In this document: piece by piece, positions 48,601-53,748 of the stretch
Position numbering within the stretch: position 1 is the first letter of the stretch
Layout of the letters: every line of letters begins with the position of its first letter
Assembly: GCA_029964075.1 (NCBI GenBank)
Contig: CM057140.1
Location: 13,720,643 to 13,784,642 of the forward strand
DNA from: Patiria pectinifera
Taxonomy: Eukaryota > Echinodermata > Asteroidea > Valvatida > Asterinidae
Length of the DNA stretch: 64,000 bases
Direction of reading: 5' to 3'
The notes under the pieces: model-generated
The model's database searches: none
The model's input: the letters and a program-made list of their open reading frames with translations, nothing else
Told to the model about the DNA's origin: nothing
Program-made: the position numbers and the translations under genes

Positions 48601-49993
48601 GAACACGGTGCTCCCTTGTAGGGTTATGCAAATTAGACCTGATGAATATTCAATGGTGTCGTCTCATTTTTTTCAGCGGTAACCTGTTGATGGTGGGCGC
48701 CATCGGCAGTCACCTGACCACGTTGGTCAACCTGGCCCTCCACGTCGCCGACATGCCCATCCACCCCATCGACACGTCCAGGAGCAATAACTTCTTCGAC
48801 GGACTGCGCTCGGCCGTCCGGCTGGCCGGCACCGAGGGAAAGATGCTGACCCTCATGTTCACCGTAAGTCCGTCTTAAAAATTTTATGTTGGATAAATTA
48901 ATGACTGTGGCGGGATTCGAACCTGCATTCAGTTGGAAGATCTTGAGAACTGCAGGTTGAACAAATAATTGACTAGAGTGGCATTCAAACCTGCAGTTAA
49001 GGGGAAGTTGCTGAGTCTGACATTTACTTTCAAAACTAGAGGCAACAAAGAAATTAACTGAAGCGGGATTCGATCCTAAGACCTCAAAATGCAGAACAGG
49101 TGTTCCACCAACTGAGCTCTCCAGCCTTGTGCAGTAATTTTCCAATTTGTAAATGTCTCCGTTTAAGTTATTTCTGACCGGTCCCCTGTATGACACATTG
49201 GGAGACCGCTGGATTACCTATATATAAAATTGCTTCAAGAAAGAAATTGACTGAAGTAGAAAGTGAACCCCTGACCACAAAAACAATGCATCATTGCTGT
49301 ACCAACTGAGCTATCCAGCTCTATATTGGCTGTCTGTCAAATTGTTGGCTTCTTAATTGTTTCTGGAACAAAGACATTGACAAATTTGGAGACTTCCAGT
49401 TGGTAGAGCACCAGTACGGTGCTCGAGATGTCGCAGGTTATAATCCCACTCAAAGCCCTACCCATTCCCTGTAGTGGGGCAGATAGGGGCAATATTTGGG
49501 GGAATTGTGCCTTTGATGATACAAGCATGGCATTTGGCACGCAGTTAGAGTATGTCATGAGAAAGATATCTGGCTATAGAGCCATCGCAGATTTGTCCTT
49601 TAAAAAATATAAGTAGAATAACAAGCGATTTTCAAAATTTTCAAAATGGCTGCCATTGCTTGTTATTCTATCTACATTTTGTCAAAGGACAAATCTGCGA
49701 TGGCCCTATAGCCAAATATTTTTCTTATGACATATTCCTACTGTGTGCCAAATACCATGCTTGTATCATCAAAGGCACAATCCCATCACCTATCTGCTGT
49801 ACTACTAGCCACGATTCATAAATGGCCAAAACCAAGATTCTCCGATTTATAGTCAGTGCCCTCCTCTCTCTTGCTTCAAACACAGGCCCGAGACCTAAAG
49901 GAAGAAGTGTACCTAGACGCCATCAACAGTTTGCTTGTTTGTGGCGAGTACCCGCCTCTCTTCTCCAATGATGAACTGGACGGACTTCTTCAG
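12687..49993 (+). CDS. Divergent axonemal dynein heavy chain, DNAH5/DNAH8 (outer-arm gamma) type, 3' part not in window
   Basis: Motor subunit of ciliary/flagellar dynein, an AAA+ ATPase that walks on microtubules. I assembled 56 exons with GT-AG borders that stay in one frame for 10,227 nt (3,409 residues); exons are listed in the block entries below. The start ATG at 12687 has a good context (CCAAAATGG) and opens MDERHWWIATK. Order: tail (1 to about 1640), linker (about 1644-2230), AAA1 (from about 2230), AAA2 (P-loop Lys2620), AAA3 (P-loop Lys2956), AAA4 (degenerate, about 3311-3409). The linker stretch LPQEAKRFNRIDKSWTKIM and the CFKSLMGYLDKKRQAFPRF region resemble the DNAH5/DNAH8 clade. 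A typical member has about 4,600 residues, so stalk, AAA5, AAA6 and C-terminus are missing here. The last exon ends at a good donor (CAG/GTAAGC), but no further dynein exon is found before 64000. DNHD1-like or DNAH14-like divergent dyneins are less likely alternatives. Confidence 0.9.
13233..15193 (+). other. Dynein intron 1
   Basis: This intron of almost 2 kb holds a copy of the dispersed repeat at 14036-14205 and otherwise unremarkable AT-rich sequence. No second gene is seen. First introns of animal genes often hold regulatory sites, but none is recognisable. Confidence 0.6.
14036..14205 (+). repeat. Dispersed repeat copy
   Basis: TTGTGTACAAAGTCTATGGAGAGTCAAGAC, then CATGTTTCTCAGTCCAAGATTCATGTCTT, ending in GCATCAGGTTGCAACATTCTTT. 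Same family as 4740-4945 and 5340-5620. Confidence 0.65.
15495..15615. repeat. GCTTAGCA palindromic element, copy 1
   Basis: Starts TTTGCTAAGCACGGAAGATATTTG, has the core CCAAAATGCCATGGGATGCATATTACTTGTGACTGG, and ends near TATGTGCTTAGCAGG. Ends are inverted relative to each other. Similar copies lie at 17035-17165, 28290-28445, 38725-38880, 40970-41090, 41095-41275 and 48020-48175. Confidence 0.7.
16020..16400. repeat. Minisatellite, unit AAGTCAATCAC
   Basis: Roughly 30 imperfect 10-11 bp units (AAGTCAATCAC, AAGTCAGTCAC, AAGCCAATAAC) fill dynein intron 3, starting close to its donor. Same unit as 43040-43520 and, in reverse complement, 2215-2800. Confidence 0.88.
17035..17165. repeat. GCTTAGCA palindromic element, copy 2
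   Basis: Reads TTGCTTAGCAAGCATAGCTGGGAACCAGTCATAAGCAG through CATTTTGGCTGGTAACC to TTTTCTGTGCTTAGCAAG. A clean copy of the family, lying in dynein intron 5. Confidence 0.75.
17396..17640 (+). repeat. 12-bp minisatellite (CTGTCAAATTCT) beginning at the exon 6 donor
   Basis: About 20 copies of a 12-bp unit follow the donor of dynein exon 6 almost at once (GTAAGTACCCTGTCAAATTC). As 12 is a multiple of three and the unit has no stop in most frames, long open frames appear on both strands. In the exon 6 frame it would encode repeated Ser-Val-Lys-Phe before a stop at 17641-17643. It is treated here as intron because exon 7 (from 17745) restores the dynein frame. Confidence 0.85.
18590..19060. repeat. 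Tandem repeat, GAAATCTGCTAAGCATG type
   Basis: About 20 diverged copies of a 17-20 bp unit (GAAATCTGCTAAGCATGG) fill dynein intron 8. The unit contains the GCTAAGCA end of the palindromic element family, so it may have grown from one of its termini. Confidence 0.75.
21275..21345 (+). repeat. tRNA-like sequence (tRNA-derived repeat)
   Basis: TCTCGGTGGTCGAGTGGTAAGA resembles an acceptor and D-arm with A-box, and TGGGTTCGAGTCCCACCCGAG is a well-formed T-arm with B-box and partly matching acceptor strand. The anticodon stem-loop (around CTGCACTAGAAAGCAG) is off by one nucleotide from the 5+7+5 form, so a tRNA pseudogene or SINE head is favoured over a working tRNA gene. Confidence 0.5.
21900..22165 (+). 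repeat. Three diverged tRNA-like units in tandem
   Basis: Units near 21905-21960, 22015-22080 and 22110-22160 each have a D-arm-like GTAGAGCACTC or GTTCATAGACTG, then CTTGCAGTCCACA and AGGTTCACACT (B-box like). They lie in dynein intron 14, directly before exon 15. None folds well enough to be called a tRNA gene. Confidence 0.5.
24840..25045 (+). repeat. SINE, diverged copy
   Basis: CCCGCCAGCTCATGGGCAGTGG and GAGTTTGAACCCTGACAGGG (B-box like) are followed by TTGGGCAAGACACTTTACCACAATTGCCTCTC, CAAGGAGTATAAAGGGTAC and CTTGCTGATCTTGAACTGCTGCA. This orders the pieces as in 46452-46690. Dynein intron 19. Confidence 0.6.
26105..26415 (-). repeat. Two SINE fragments in reverse orientation
   Basis: CTTGCCCAAGAACACAAACACCATGTTCCCTCTAGGGTTTGAACTCATTG and a second copy with TATATACTCCTGGGTGGAGAGAGCCACTTGTAGTAAAGTGTCTTGCCCAAGAG. 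Both are reverse-complement SINE bodies, repeated within 150 bp. Dynein intron 21. Confidence 0.6.
26428..26492 (+). repeat. tRNA-like sequence
   Basis: ATGACTCAGTTGGTAGAGCGACTGG is a good A-box/D-arm and GTTGCAGGTTCGATTCCAAC a good T-arm, but the middle (TACAGTGTTTCAAGT) lacks a proper anticodon stem. Tandem to the SINE fragments just upstream. Confidence 0.5.
28290..28445. repeat. GCTTAGCA palindromic element, copy 3
   Basis: CCGCTAAGCAGAAAACACTTGC, AGAGAACCAGTCACAAGCAATATGTATTGCATAATATTTTGGCCGGTGACC, then TTTGCTTAGCAGATATTTTATGTGCTTAGCAAG. Dynein intron 26. Confidence 0.75.
28735..29060. repeat. Short tandem repeat (GTCATGTGATTG) with an embedded duplicate of the exon 27 end
   Basis: Copies of GTCATGTGATTGGTCATG fill the start of dynein intron 27. 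Inside it, 28808-28895 repeats the last 50 bp of exon 27 plus its donor and the next 30 bp of intron, with a few changes (CGACCGCTCAGGGAGGAGGC to AAACTCAAAGGTAAGAGATG). Splicing at the second donor (28859) would add 139 nt and break the frame. Confidence 0.8.
29735..29805 (+). repeat. tRNA-like sequence, diverged
   Basis: GGTCCCAGTTGGTGGAGAGCTGG followed by ACTGCAATCCAATGGTCACAGATTCAAATCC. A-box and B-box like pieces at tRNA spacing just before dynein exon 28. Confidence 0.4.
30120..30460. repeat. Minisatellite, unit about 16 bp (TACTCAATTGGGCCAC)
   Basis: More than ten imperfect copies of TACTCAATTGGGCCAC or GTACTCAATTGGGACC in dynein intron 28, interrupted near 30310-30400 by a diverged, exon-like stretch (CGACAGTGCACCTACAGCGG to CATGAGCTCGATGCTTCAAG). 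Confidence 0.82.
30315..30400 (+). pseudogene. Degenerate partial copy of dynein exon 29 start
   Basis: CTCGACAGTGCACCTACAGCGGTTAGGTCCCAAATGGCTTCGTCTTGAGACACATCAATCATGAGCTCGATGCTTCAAGCCCTTGATGGG parallels the acceptor and first 85 bp of exon 29 (TTTGACAGTGCACCTACGGAGG to TTCAAGTCCTTGATGGG at 30471-30561). It carries changes including an in-frame stop (GTCTTGAGA to a TGA in the exon frame). A small internal duplication within the minisatellite. Confidence 0.6.
31365..31585 (-). repeat. tRNA-derived SINE, reverse orientation
   Basis: Reverse complement of the 46452-46690 element: ATGGGATGCCAGCCCATCGCAGG, CCAGCTAATGCCAGTACC, ATACTCCTGGGTGGAGAGAGG, CTTGCCCAAGGACACAACATA, CCAGCAGCTGGAATCGAACC (B-box reversed), CCCTAACAACTAAGCCACAC (A-box reversed). 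Dynein intron 30. Confidence 0.8.
33715..33935 (-). repeat. tRNA-derived SINE, reverse orientation
   Basis: Near-full copy with GACGGGATGCCAGTCCATTGCAGG, TATACTCCTGGGTGGAGAGAGG, TTGCCCAAGGGCACAACATATGG and CCCTAACCACTAGGCAACACTC. Dynein intron 34. A further fragment (GAAGCAATTACTGAAAAGTGG, CTTGCCCAAGGACACCACAC) follows at about 33995-34110. Confidence 0.8.
34439..34590. mobile_element. Foldback/MITE-like element
   Basis: GCAACAAGGTTGTATCTC at about 34440-34457 pairs with GAGATACGACCTTGTTGC at about 34573-34590 (17 of 18 positions), with a further TGTATCTC/GAGATAC pair inside. It lies in dynein intron 35 between the AAA1 Walker A and Walker B exons. Confidence 0.55.
36001..38197 (+). other. 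Dynein introns 37 and 38
   Basis: Apart from the short exon at 36954-37040, this 2.2-kb stretch shows no gene. Near 38030-38100 (minus sense) there is a tRNA-like stretch: GAACCCAAGACCTCCCACTAAC and GGCCAACCAC. The remainder is AT-rich intron without recognised elements. Confidence 0.5.
38725..38880. repeat. GCTTAGCA palindromic element, copy 4
   Basis: TTGATGGGCTAAGCAAAAATCAGCCGGGGACCAGTCACAAGCAATGTATATTGCATGATATTTTGGCTGGTAACC, then TTTTTGCTTGGCAAGC and TGTGCTAAGCC. Dynein intron 39. Confidence 0.75.
39113..43022 (+). other. Dynein exons 40-46: AAA2
   Basis: Exons: 39113-39255, 39851-40055, 40676-40932, 41818-42012, 42389-42475, 42639-42703, 42819-43022. Walker A is intact (IIIAGGPGTGKSS, Lys2620). 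Walker B region is TTWLCLDGPLTPSW (Asp2704), followed by VLDNDKVLHLHNGDRL and the dynein-typical LTIASPATVTRAGIVFMD. AAA2 in dyneins binds ATP structurally without hydrolysis, which fits the Gly after the Asp. Confidence 0.88.
40970..41275. repeat. GCTTAGCA palindromic element, two tandem copies (5 and 6)
   Basis: Two copies head to tail, about 40970-41105 and 41106-41275, each with GAAATTTGCTTAGC or GAAATTTGCTAAGC, ACCACCAGTCACCAGCAGTATA, CACATGAATTTTTAGCTGGTAACC and GCTAAGCAAATATTT. Dynein intron 42. Confidence 0.8.
43040..43520. repeat. Minisatellite, unit AAGTCAATCAC, third array
   Basis: About 40 imperfect 10-11 bp units (CACAAGTCAATCACAAGTCAGT) begin 20 bp after the donor of dynein exon 46. 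Same unit and orientation as 16020-16400. Confidence 0.88.
44494..44641. mobile_element. MITE of about 148 bp with 15-bp perfect terminal inverted repeats
   Basis: TAGAGTACCGAAGTG at 44494-44508 and its exact reverse complement at 44627-44641; a few more bases pair after a short gap (ACGTCAC against GACGTCA). The outermost TA on each side could be a TA target-site duplication, as in Tc1/mariner-type MITEs. No coding capacity. Dynein intron 48. Confidence 0.65.
46452..46690 (+). repeat. tRNA-derived SINE, best copy
   Basis: The head has a clear polymerase III promoter: A-box in GTGTGGCCTAGTGGTTTGGGG and B-box in GGGGTTCGAATCCAGC at tRNA spacing. Then come TTGGGCAAGGCACTTTAACCC, CCACCCAGGAGTATAAATGGGTACC, GCATTAGCTGGGGAGTAACC and CATCCCATCCAGGGGGAATAG. 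Dynein intron 51. Other copies: 31365-31585, 33715-33935 and fragments. Confidence 0.85.
47750..47835 (-). repeat. tRNA-like sequence, reverse orientation
   Basis: On the minus strand: TGCTCAGTGGTCGAGAAGGTAAGACGACTGCACTAGTAAGCAGGAGGTCGTGGGTTCCAGTCCCACCCGAC. Similar to 21275-21345, including CTGCACTAG and GTCGTGGGTTC. A- and B-box like parts are present, but the T-loop has a CCAG change. tRNA-derived repeat. Confidence 0.5.
48020..48175. repeat. GCTTAGCA palindromic element, copy 7
   Basis: CTAAGCACAGAAATGTTGCTAAGCACGGAAGATTTTGCTAAGCAAAAACAGGTTACCAGCCAAAAATGCCATGTGATG to CTTAGCTCATAATTTGCTGAGCAG. Dynein intron 53. Confidence 0.75.
48480..48620 (-). repeat. SINE fragment, reverse orientation
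   Basis: GTAAATTGTCTTGCCCGAGAACACAAGCAG, GGGTTTGAGCCCACGTACTTGG (B-box reversed) and CAACTTAACCATTGGAACAC (A-box reversed). Dynein intron 54. Confidence 0.55.
48900..49460. repeat. Cluster of tRNA-like repeat units
   Basis: At least four units: minus-sense ones near 48905-48960, 49040-49130 (CGGGATTCGATCCTAAGACC then CCACCAACTGAGCTCTCCAG) and 49240-49320 (AACCCCTGACCACAAAAAC then CCAACTGAGCTATCCAG), and a plus-sense one near 49390-49455 (CAGTTGGTAGAGCACC then GTCGCAGGTTATAATCCC). All are in dynein intron 55 and are probably tRNA-derived SINE heads. Confidence 0.55.
49475..49800. mobile_element. Long imperfect foldback (inverted-repeat) element
   Basis: The left arm (about 49475-49640) and right arm (about 49655-49800) are reverse complements over roughly 140 bp. 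Shared segments include TTTGATGATACAAGCATGG, CATCGCAGATTTGTCCTTT and GAATAACAAGC. The loop is only tens of bases. Transcribed as dynein intron 55 RNA it would form a long hairpin. It ends 85 bp before exon 56. Confidence 0.75.
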
Positions 49994-50159
49994 GTAAGCG
50001 ATTTCAAAAAGTTTATTACTGAAATCTGCGATCAGATCTGATTATTTTTGTTTGTGTAGCAAAAGTTGATCGACAACTCCTTTTGAAAAATCCTTGATTC
50101 AACTCCGAGTTCTATAATTGCTGCATTTGAGAGGAAGAAAGCTTTGGTACTGTCATTTA

Positions 50160-50415
50160 CGACAACCTCTTTTAGATGAAAAATAAAGTAAGATTGATTC
50201 ACATAGCTAACTCTACTGGTTTATTGCATGACACTCATCATTAAGCAATACTAACATAGCAAAGACGTCATTTCCGCAAGATTATTACCTTTTTACAAAT
50301 TTATGGCATTATTAAAGAAATTAAGGGACGTTGACTGTCTTTGGCAAAGCCCATTACGGCTTTTGCAATTATCCTGTGGGCTGACTTAATTATTATTGAC
50401 AACCTCAATATTGCA
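50160..50415 (-). repeat. Orphan copy of the GPCR-unit 3' spacer
   Basis: CAACCTCTTTTAGATGAAAAATAAAG, GCTAACTCTACTGGTTTATTG, CACTCATCATTAAGCA, ACGTCATTTCCGCAAGATTATTACC and AAGCCCATTACGGCTTTTGCAATTATCC match the spacer found next to each GPCR gene (for example 55555-55780). Here it is about 1 kb from the nearest receptor and only about 170 bp from the last dynein exon. It marks the left edge of the array. Confidence 0.8.
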
Positions 50416-51415
50416 AATTTGAGCCGCCCCGATGATGTTTAAAACACTAAAACACAGTCTCTTTTCGTGTGCCCTTTCTAAATTGTTTTGTGGTTGGTCT
50501 TACTTACAATATGATGTTGTGCTAAAGAAAAAGGGAAAACGCTGAAAATTAGTTTCCGTTTTTCAGTCAGGGAAAACTCAGGGAATTTGGGAAAAACACA
50601 CAAAACAACAGGGAAAATCTGGGAATTTGACAGTAACCCAGAAGGGAAAAGTTTTAGCCAGTGTGGTGTGTGTGCGTCTTGTGCCATGTTCCCAAAATTG
50701 TGCCCAATGACTGATTTTTCATGGTTGCTTTTTAGTGTGTACTAGTGATATGTGATTGTCAAACTGCAATAATCGATTAAATCAAATACAAAATTAATCA
50801 CGATAAATCAATGACCTCGCCTGTATTATCAAGCAAGCGCTGTATTTCCTACATCTTCGAGATGAAAAATTATAGACTTTTATAAGCGAAGATGAAAAAG
50901 ATGAGAAAAAAAATCACGCTACTTCACCCACGACAAAATAATGTGCCGGAGTTATTGTTTATGTCACATTGTCGATCAAACAACTTCCAAGATCGCTGCT
51001 GACATAATCGTTTATGCGGTGTGACTAGTACCAGACTTTATCTTAGTTGCTTTGCTGCAACCACCTTTTGACTTCCCAGAATCCTTGTTAAAGTGAAAAT
51101 ATTTCTCATGGAATTGTTGGAAACTTCTCAGGGAAACATCAGGGAAAACTCAGGGAATCTTGTTTTCATAAAGTGCTGGGAACCCCAAGACTTTCCCCCT
51201 CGATGGTATTCCCTTAAAGAGATTAAGATGAACTTATGAATGTACGGATGCCTGAAGCCTGACACTGACACGATTCAAGCTTGTTCACAAGCTAGAATGA
51301 TTTTTGCGTACTGTGCACGTGCACCCACGAACCAATACATAAGCACATTGTGTCTTGTACATGGTGCTCTCACCATGGATTACATAGTGCCACCTACTGT
51401 ACATGCATATATCGA
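50416..51415. other. Insert between orphan spacer and first GPCR
   Basis: About 1 kb with repeated CAGGGAAAACTCAGGGAAT and GGGAAAAC pieces near 50540-50660 and 51125-51185, mostly AT-rich. No protein-like frame on either strand. It separates the receptor gene from the spacer that normally adjoins it. Confidence 0.55.
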
Positions 51416-52348
51416 TTAGATATTCAACGGTCCAACGGTTGACCTTTTCAAACACAGGAGTCTCTCCGTAATAATCTTCTTCGCTGTTTGGCGGTAAGCC
51501 TGGTTGAAGAGACAGTAAATAAACACGTTGAAGGCGCTGTTGGAATAAAGCAACCAAAAAGTTAGAAACCTGAGCCAGTCCGGACTGGCCCAATCCGTTG
51601 AACCCTCCACGATGTGCGTCAAATTAAAAGGTATGTAGCACGCAGAAAACGTCAGCATCACCACAAGAAATGCCTTCAGCGCTTTGTGCTCCCTGGTGAT
51701 GTTGTTTTCCGCGTTCTGGTTACGGTTTTCCCGTAGCTCGTGTTGGCGACTGATGCAAATAATGCGATAGTAAAGTCCCGTCATGACAAGCGTTGGGATG
51801 AAATTACACCACAGAAAGGCAATTATGTTTAGCGCATATGTACCGTTTCTGTAAAAGCACAACGCTGGGCCGGCGAAATACTGGGTTCCTATTAAGTACG
51901 CAGGTATTGAACCTAATACAGATACAATTGACGTAGCGAGTACAAGAATGATGGCCCGTCGTTTGGTGCACCATACAGGAAACTTGTACGGTTTTGTTAT
52001 CGCGATGTAACGATCAACATTCAGGCTGATTATTGAGAACAAAGACATGCAGAGAATCGTATTCATACAGTATGAGGCAATAGTGCATCCTATGTCACCA
52101 TACGGCCACCGGTTAAGACCCGAAGCGACGCTGTTGAGAAGCGACAATAAACCAACAGGCAGGTCACTGGCCGCCAACATGGTCATGAGGACCTTGGTGC
52201 TGTCGGCCAAGTTGGTCATGCGGCGCGTCACAGAGATCGAGAGAATGTTGCCAGCTACAATCAGCAGTCCAATGAGAACGATGAAGCAAGTCCGCAGAGC
52301 GACTAAAACAGGCGACAGTTCAGTGTAGTTGCTTGATAAATCAGCCAT
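51416..52348 (-). CDS. Intronless rhodopsin-class GPCR, array gene 1 (most diverged)
   Basis: Seven-transmembrane G-protein-coupled receptor of 310 residues in one exon, ligand unknown. It shares its backbone with the five genes to its right: N34 in TM1 (GNILS), acidic residue in TM2 (AASDLPVG), DRYIAI at the end of TM3, ACYIPF in TM6, NVFIY in TM7, and CLFNQAYRQTAKKI as helix 8. The N-terminus has an N-glycosylation sequon (NYT), and a second one (NGT) lies in extracellular loop 2. TM4 to TM5 differs most from the others (IPAYLIGTQYFAGPALCFYRNGTY). Its upstream flank has a local duplication, and its usual 3' spacer has been moved away by about 1 kb. Start chosen at MADLSS, the conserved start of all six. 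Likely a chemosensory receptor of an echinoderm-type expanded family; that is inference. Confidence 0.9.
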   Translation of the reverse strand: MADLSSNYTELSPVLVALRTCFIVLIGLLIVAGNILSISVTRRMTNLADSTKVLMTMLAASDLPVGLLSLLNSVASGLNRWPYGDIGCTIASYCMNTILCMSLFSIISLNVDRYIAITKPYKFPVWCTKRRAIILVLATSIVSVLGSIPAYLIGTQYFAGPALCFYRNGTYALNIIAFLWCNFIPTLVMTGLYYRIICISRQHELRENRNQNAENNITREHKALKAFLVVMLTFSACYIPFNLTHIVEGSTDWASPDWLRFLTFWLLYSNSAFNVFIYCLFNQAYRQTAKKIITERLLCLKRSTVGPLNI

Positions 52349-52639
52349 CTTTGGGACTCAAAATGTGCCAATCAATAATATTCTTAAGTTGACAAACCCT
52401 TGCAGTTTGTTACAGTCAATCTGCAGTTCGGTTCTCAAAGTTTTAAGCTGCACTGCAAATTCCTTGAAACCTCTGTGAGACTGAATACGCAAAGTTGATC
52501 GAAAACATTGAGTTTAGTGTGCTCATTCCAAAGTCAAGAGAGATTGAGAGCCTATTGCATGAAGCGTGCACCACTGCTTACTAGTGCTCATGGCCACAGC
52601 TGAAAATGACTTGCTGCTACCATGTTGAACTGCCTGAAA

Positions 52640-52905
52640 TGTAGCTTAGCCGGAGATGTATTAAATTTCCACACACATTCGAATAGGCTCTGCGTTCTTC
52701 CTGTATGTGTGCTTCAGAATCAGGCCAATCAGATTAAAGTAAGGCAGGATCACCAAGGTACCGGTAACTAGCAACCAATACCAAAGCTTTAGCCGGAGAT
52801 GTATTAAATTTCCACACACATTCGAATAGGCTCTGCGTTCTTCCTGTATGTGTGCTTCAGAATCAGGCCAATCAGATTAAAGTAAGGCAGTATCACCAAG
52901 GTGAC
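52640..52905. repeat. Direct duplication of about 110 bp upstream of GPCR gene 1
   Basis: TTAGCCGGAGATGTATTAAATTTCCACACACATTCGAATAGG through CAATCAGATTAAAGTAAGGCAG occurs at about 52646-52748 and again at about 52789-52889, nearly unchanged. Both copies are followed by ATCACCAAGG, so the duplicated unit is about 142 bp. Confidence 0.85.
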
Positions 52906-53049
52906 TAGCAATCGATATGAAAGCTTTACAAGTGTCGTCTGTTCTTAATTACATATGTACATATGATACAAGTTCAAATCTCCAGTCACTGCAAACAAAA
53001 TTATGGTACTTCCTCAAAACCGTCGTGTAAAATCAGTGCATGATTTCCC

Positions 53050-53640
53050 CTGACTAAAACTCCAGTCACCAGGATTTTTTATGGCAGTCAATTACAAAAA
53101 GCACTGTAATTTCCTTAAACCCATCGGGGAAAACAGACCCATAATTTGCCTTGGCCGAAACTCCAGGGTTCAGCAGAATGTTCTTCTGGTGGGTCGATCT
53201 CAAACAGCTTTCCTTGGTTATACTCAGAATTTCTGCAGTCCGTGCCTTGGCCAAGCACAGTCAAAACTGCCCCTGTATAGATGACACGCCAGCCTAATAT
53301 GTGCTCAGCCCTGTACACTATCTCAATTAAACACCAATCTCGGGCAGTAAGACTGCTGTCAGTAAGGCCCTGTCTGATGATGTGATTGCTTTCCGTAATG
53401 GCCTCTCCATTTTCGGCAGAGATTGATGTCGTAATTACAAAGTCCATAGCTCTCCTCCCCCATACAACCCTTAGCAATACAGACATAGCAAGAGCATCAT
53501 TTCCGTAAGATTATTAACTTTGTCACAAATTTATGGCAATATTAAAGAACTGAGGGACGTTGATTATCTTTGATGAAGCCCATTACGGCTTTTGCAATTA
53601 CCCTGTGGGCTGACTTAATAATTATTGTCAATCTAAATAC
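53050..53640 (-). repeat. GPCR-unit flank: upstream region of gene 1 and 3' spacer of gene 2
   Basis: 53050-53480 is a diverged version of the upstream block seen before the other receptors (CTGTCTGATGATGTGATTG, CATTTTCGGCAGAGATTGATGTCGTAAT). 53470-53640 is the shared 3' spacer (TAGCAAGAGCATCATTTCCG, CCATTACGGCTTTTGCAATTA). In this copy the CCAAT-like ATTGG is changed to ATTGC. Confidence 0.75.
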
Positions 53641-53748
53641 TTAGTTTAGACATAGTGACATGCATGTTTCTGCTTTTTATCGTAGCTGCCACCTCAAATG
53701 ATCTTTTGCTGAGTGGTTGGTGAATTTTCTTTTTAAAAAGTCTTGCCA

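Larger units (their letters stand above)
48281..49993 (+). other. Dynein exons 54-56: degenerate AAA4
   Basis: Exons: 48281-48447, 48677-48863, 49886-49993. The position is fixed by HVIRIHRVLSFHHGGNLLMVG, the standard lead-in to AAA4. The P-loop expected as GVGGSGKQS reads GAIGSHLTT (residues 3318-3326), so Gly-Lys became His-Leu. The Walker B stretch expected as FIFTDNEI reads LMFTARDL, so the acidic pair is lost. The reading frame is clean and splice sites are good, so this is not simple pseudogene decay. Exon 56 ends at GLLQ with a donor GTAAGC; reading through it gives 16 extra codons to a TGA at 50039-50041. Confidence 0.85.

Noticed and set aside
48633..49196. 187-residue minus-strand frame opposite dynein exon 55
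   Set aside because: Spans a dynein exon and a tRNA-like repeat cluster in antisense; no domain.
49994..50041. Alternative dynein 3' end by read-through of the exon 56 donor
   Set aside because: Gives only 16 unrelated residues before a stop, and the donor consensus is strong; kept only as a possibility for a truncated form.
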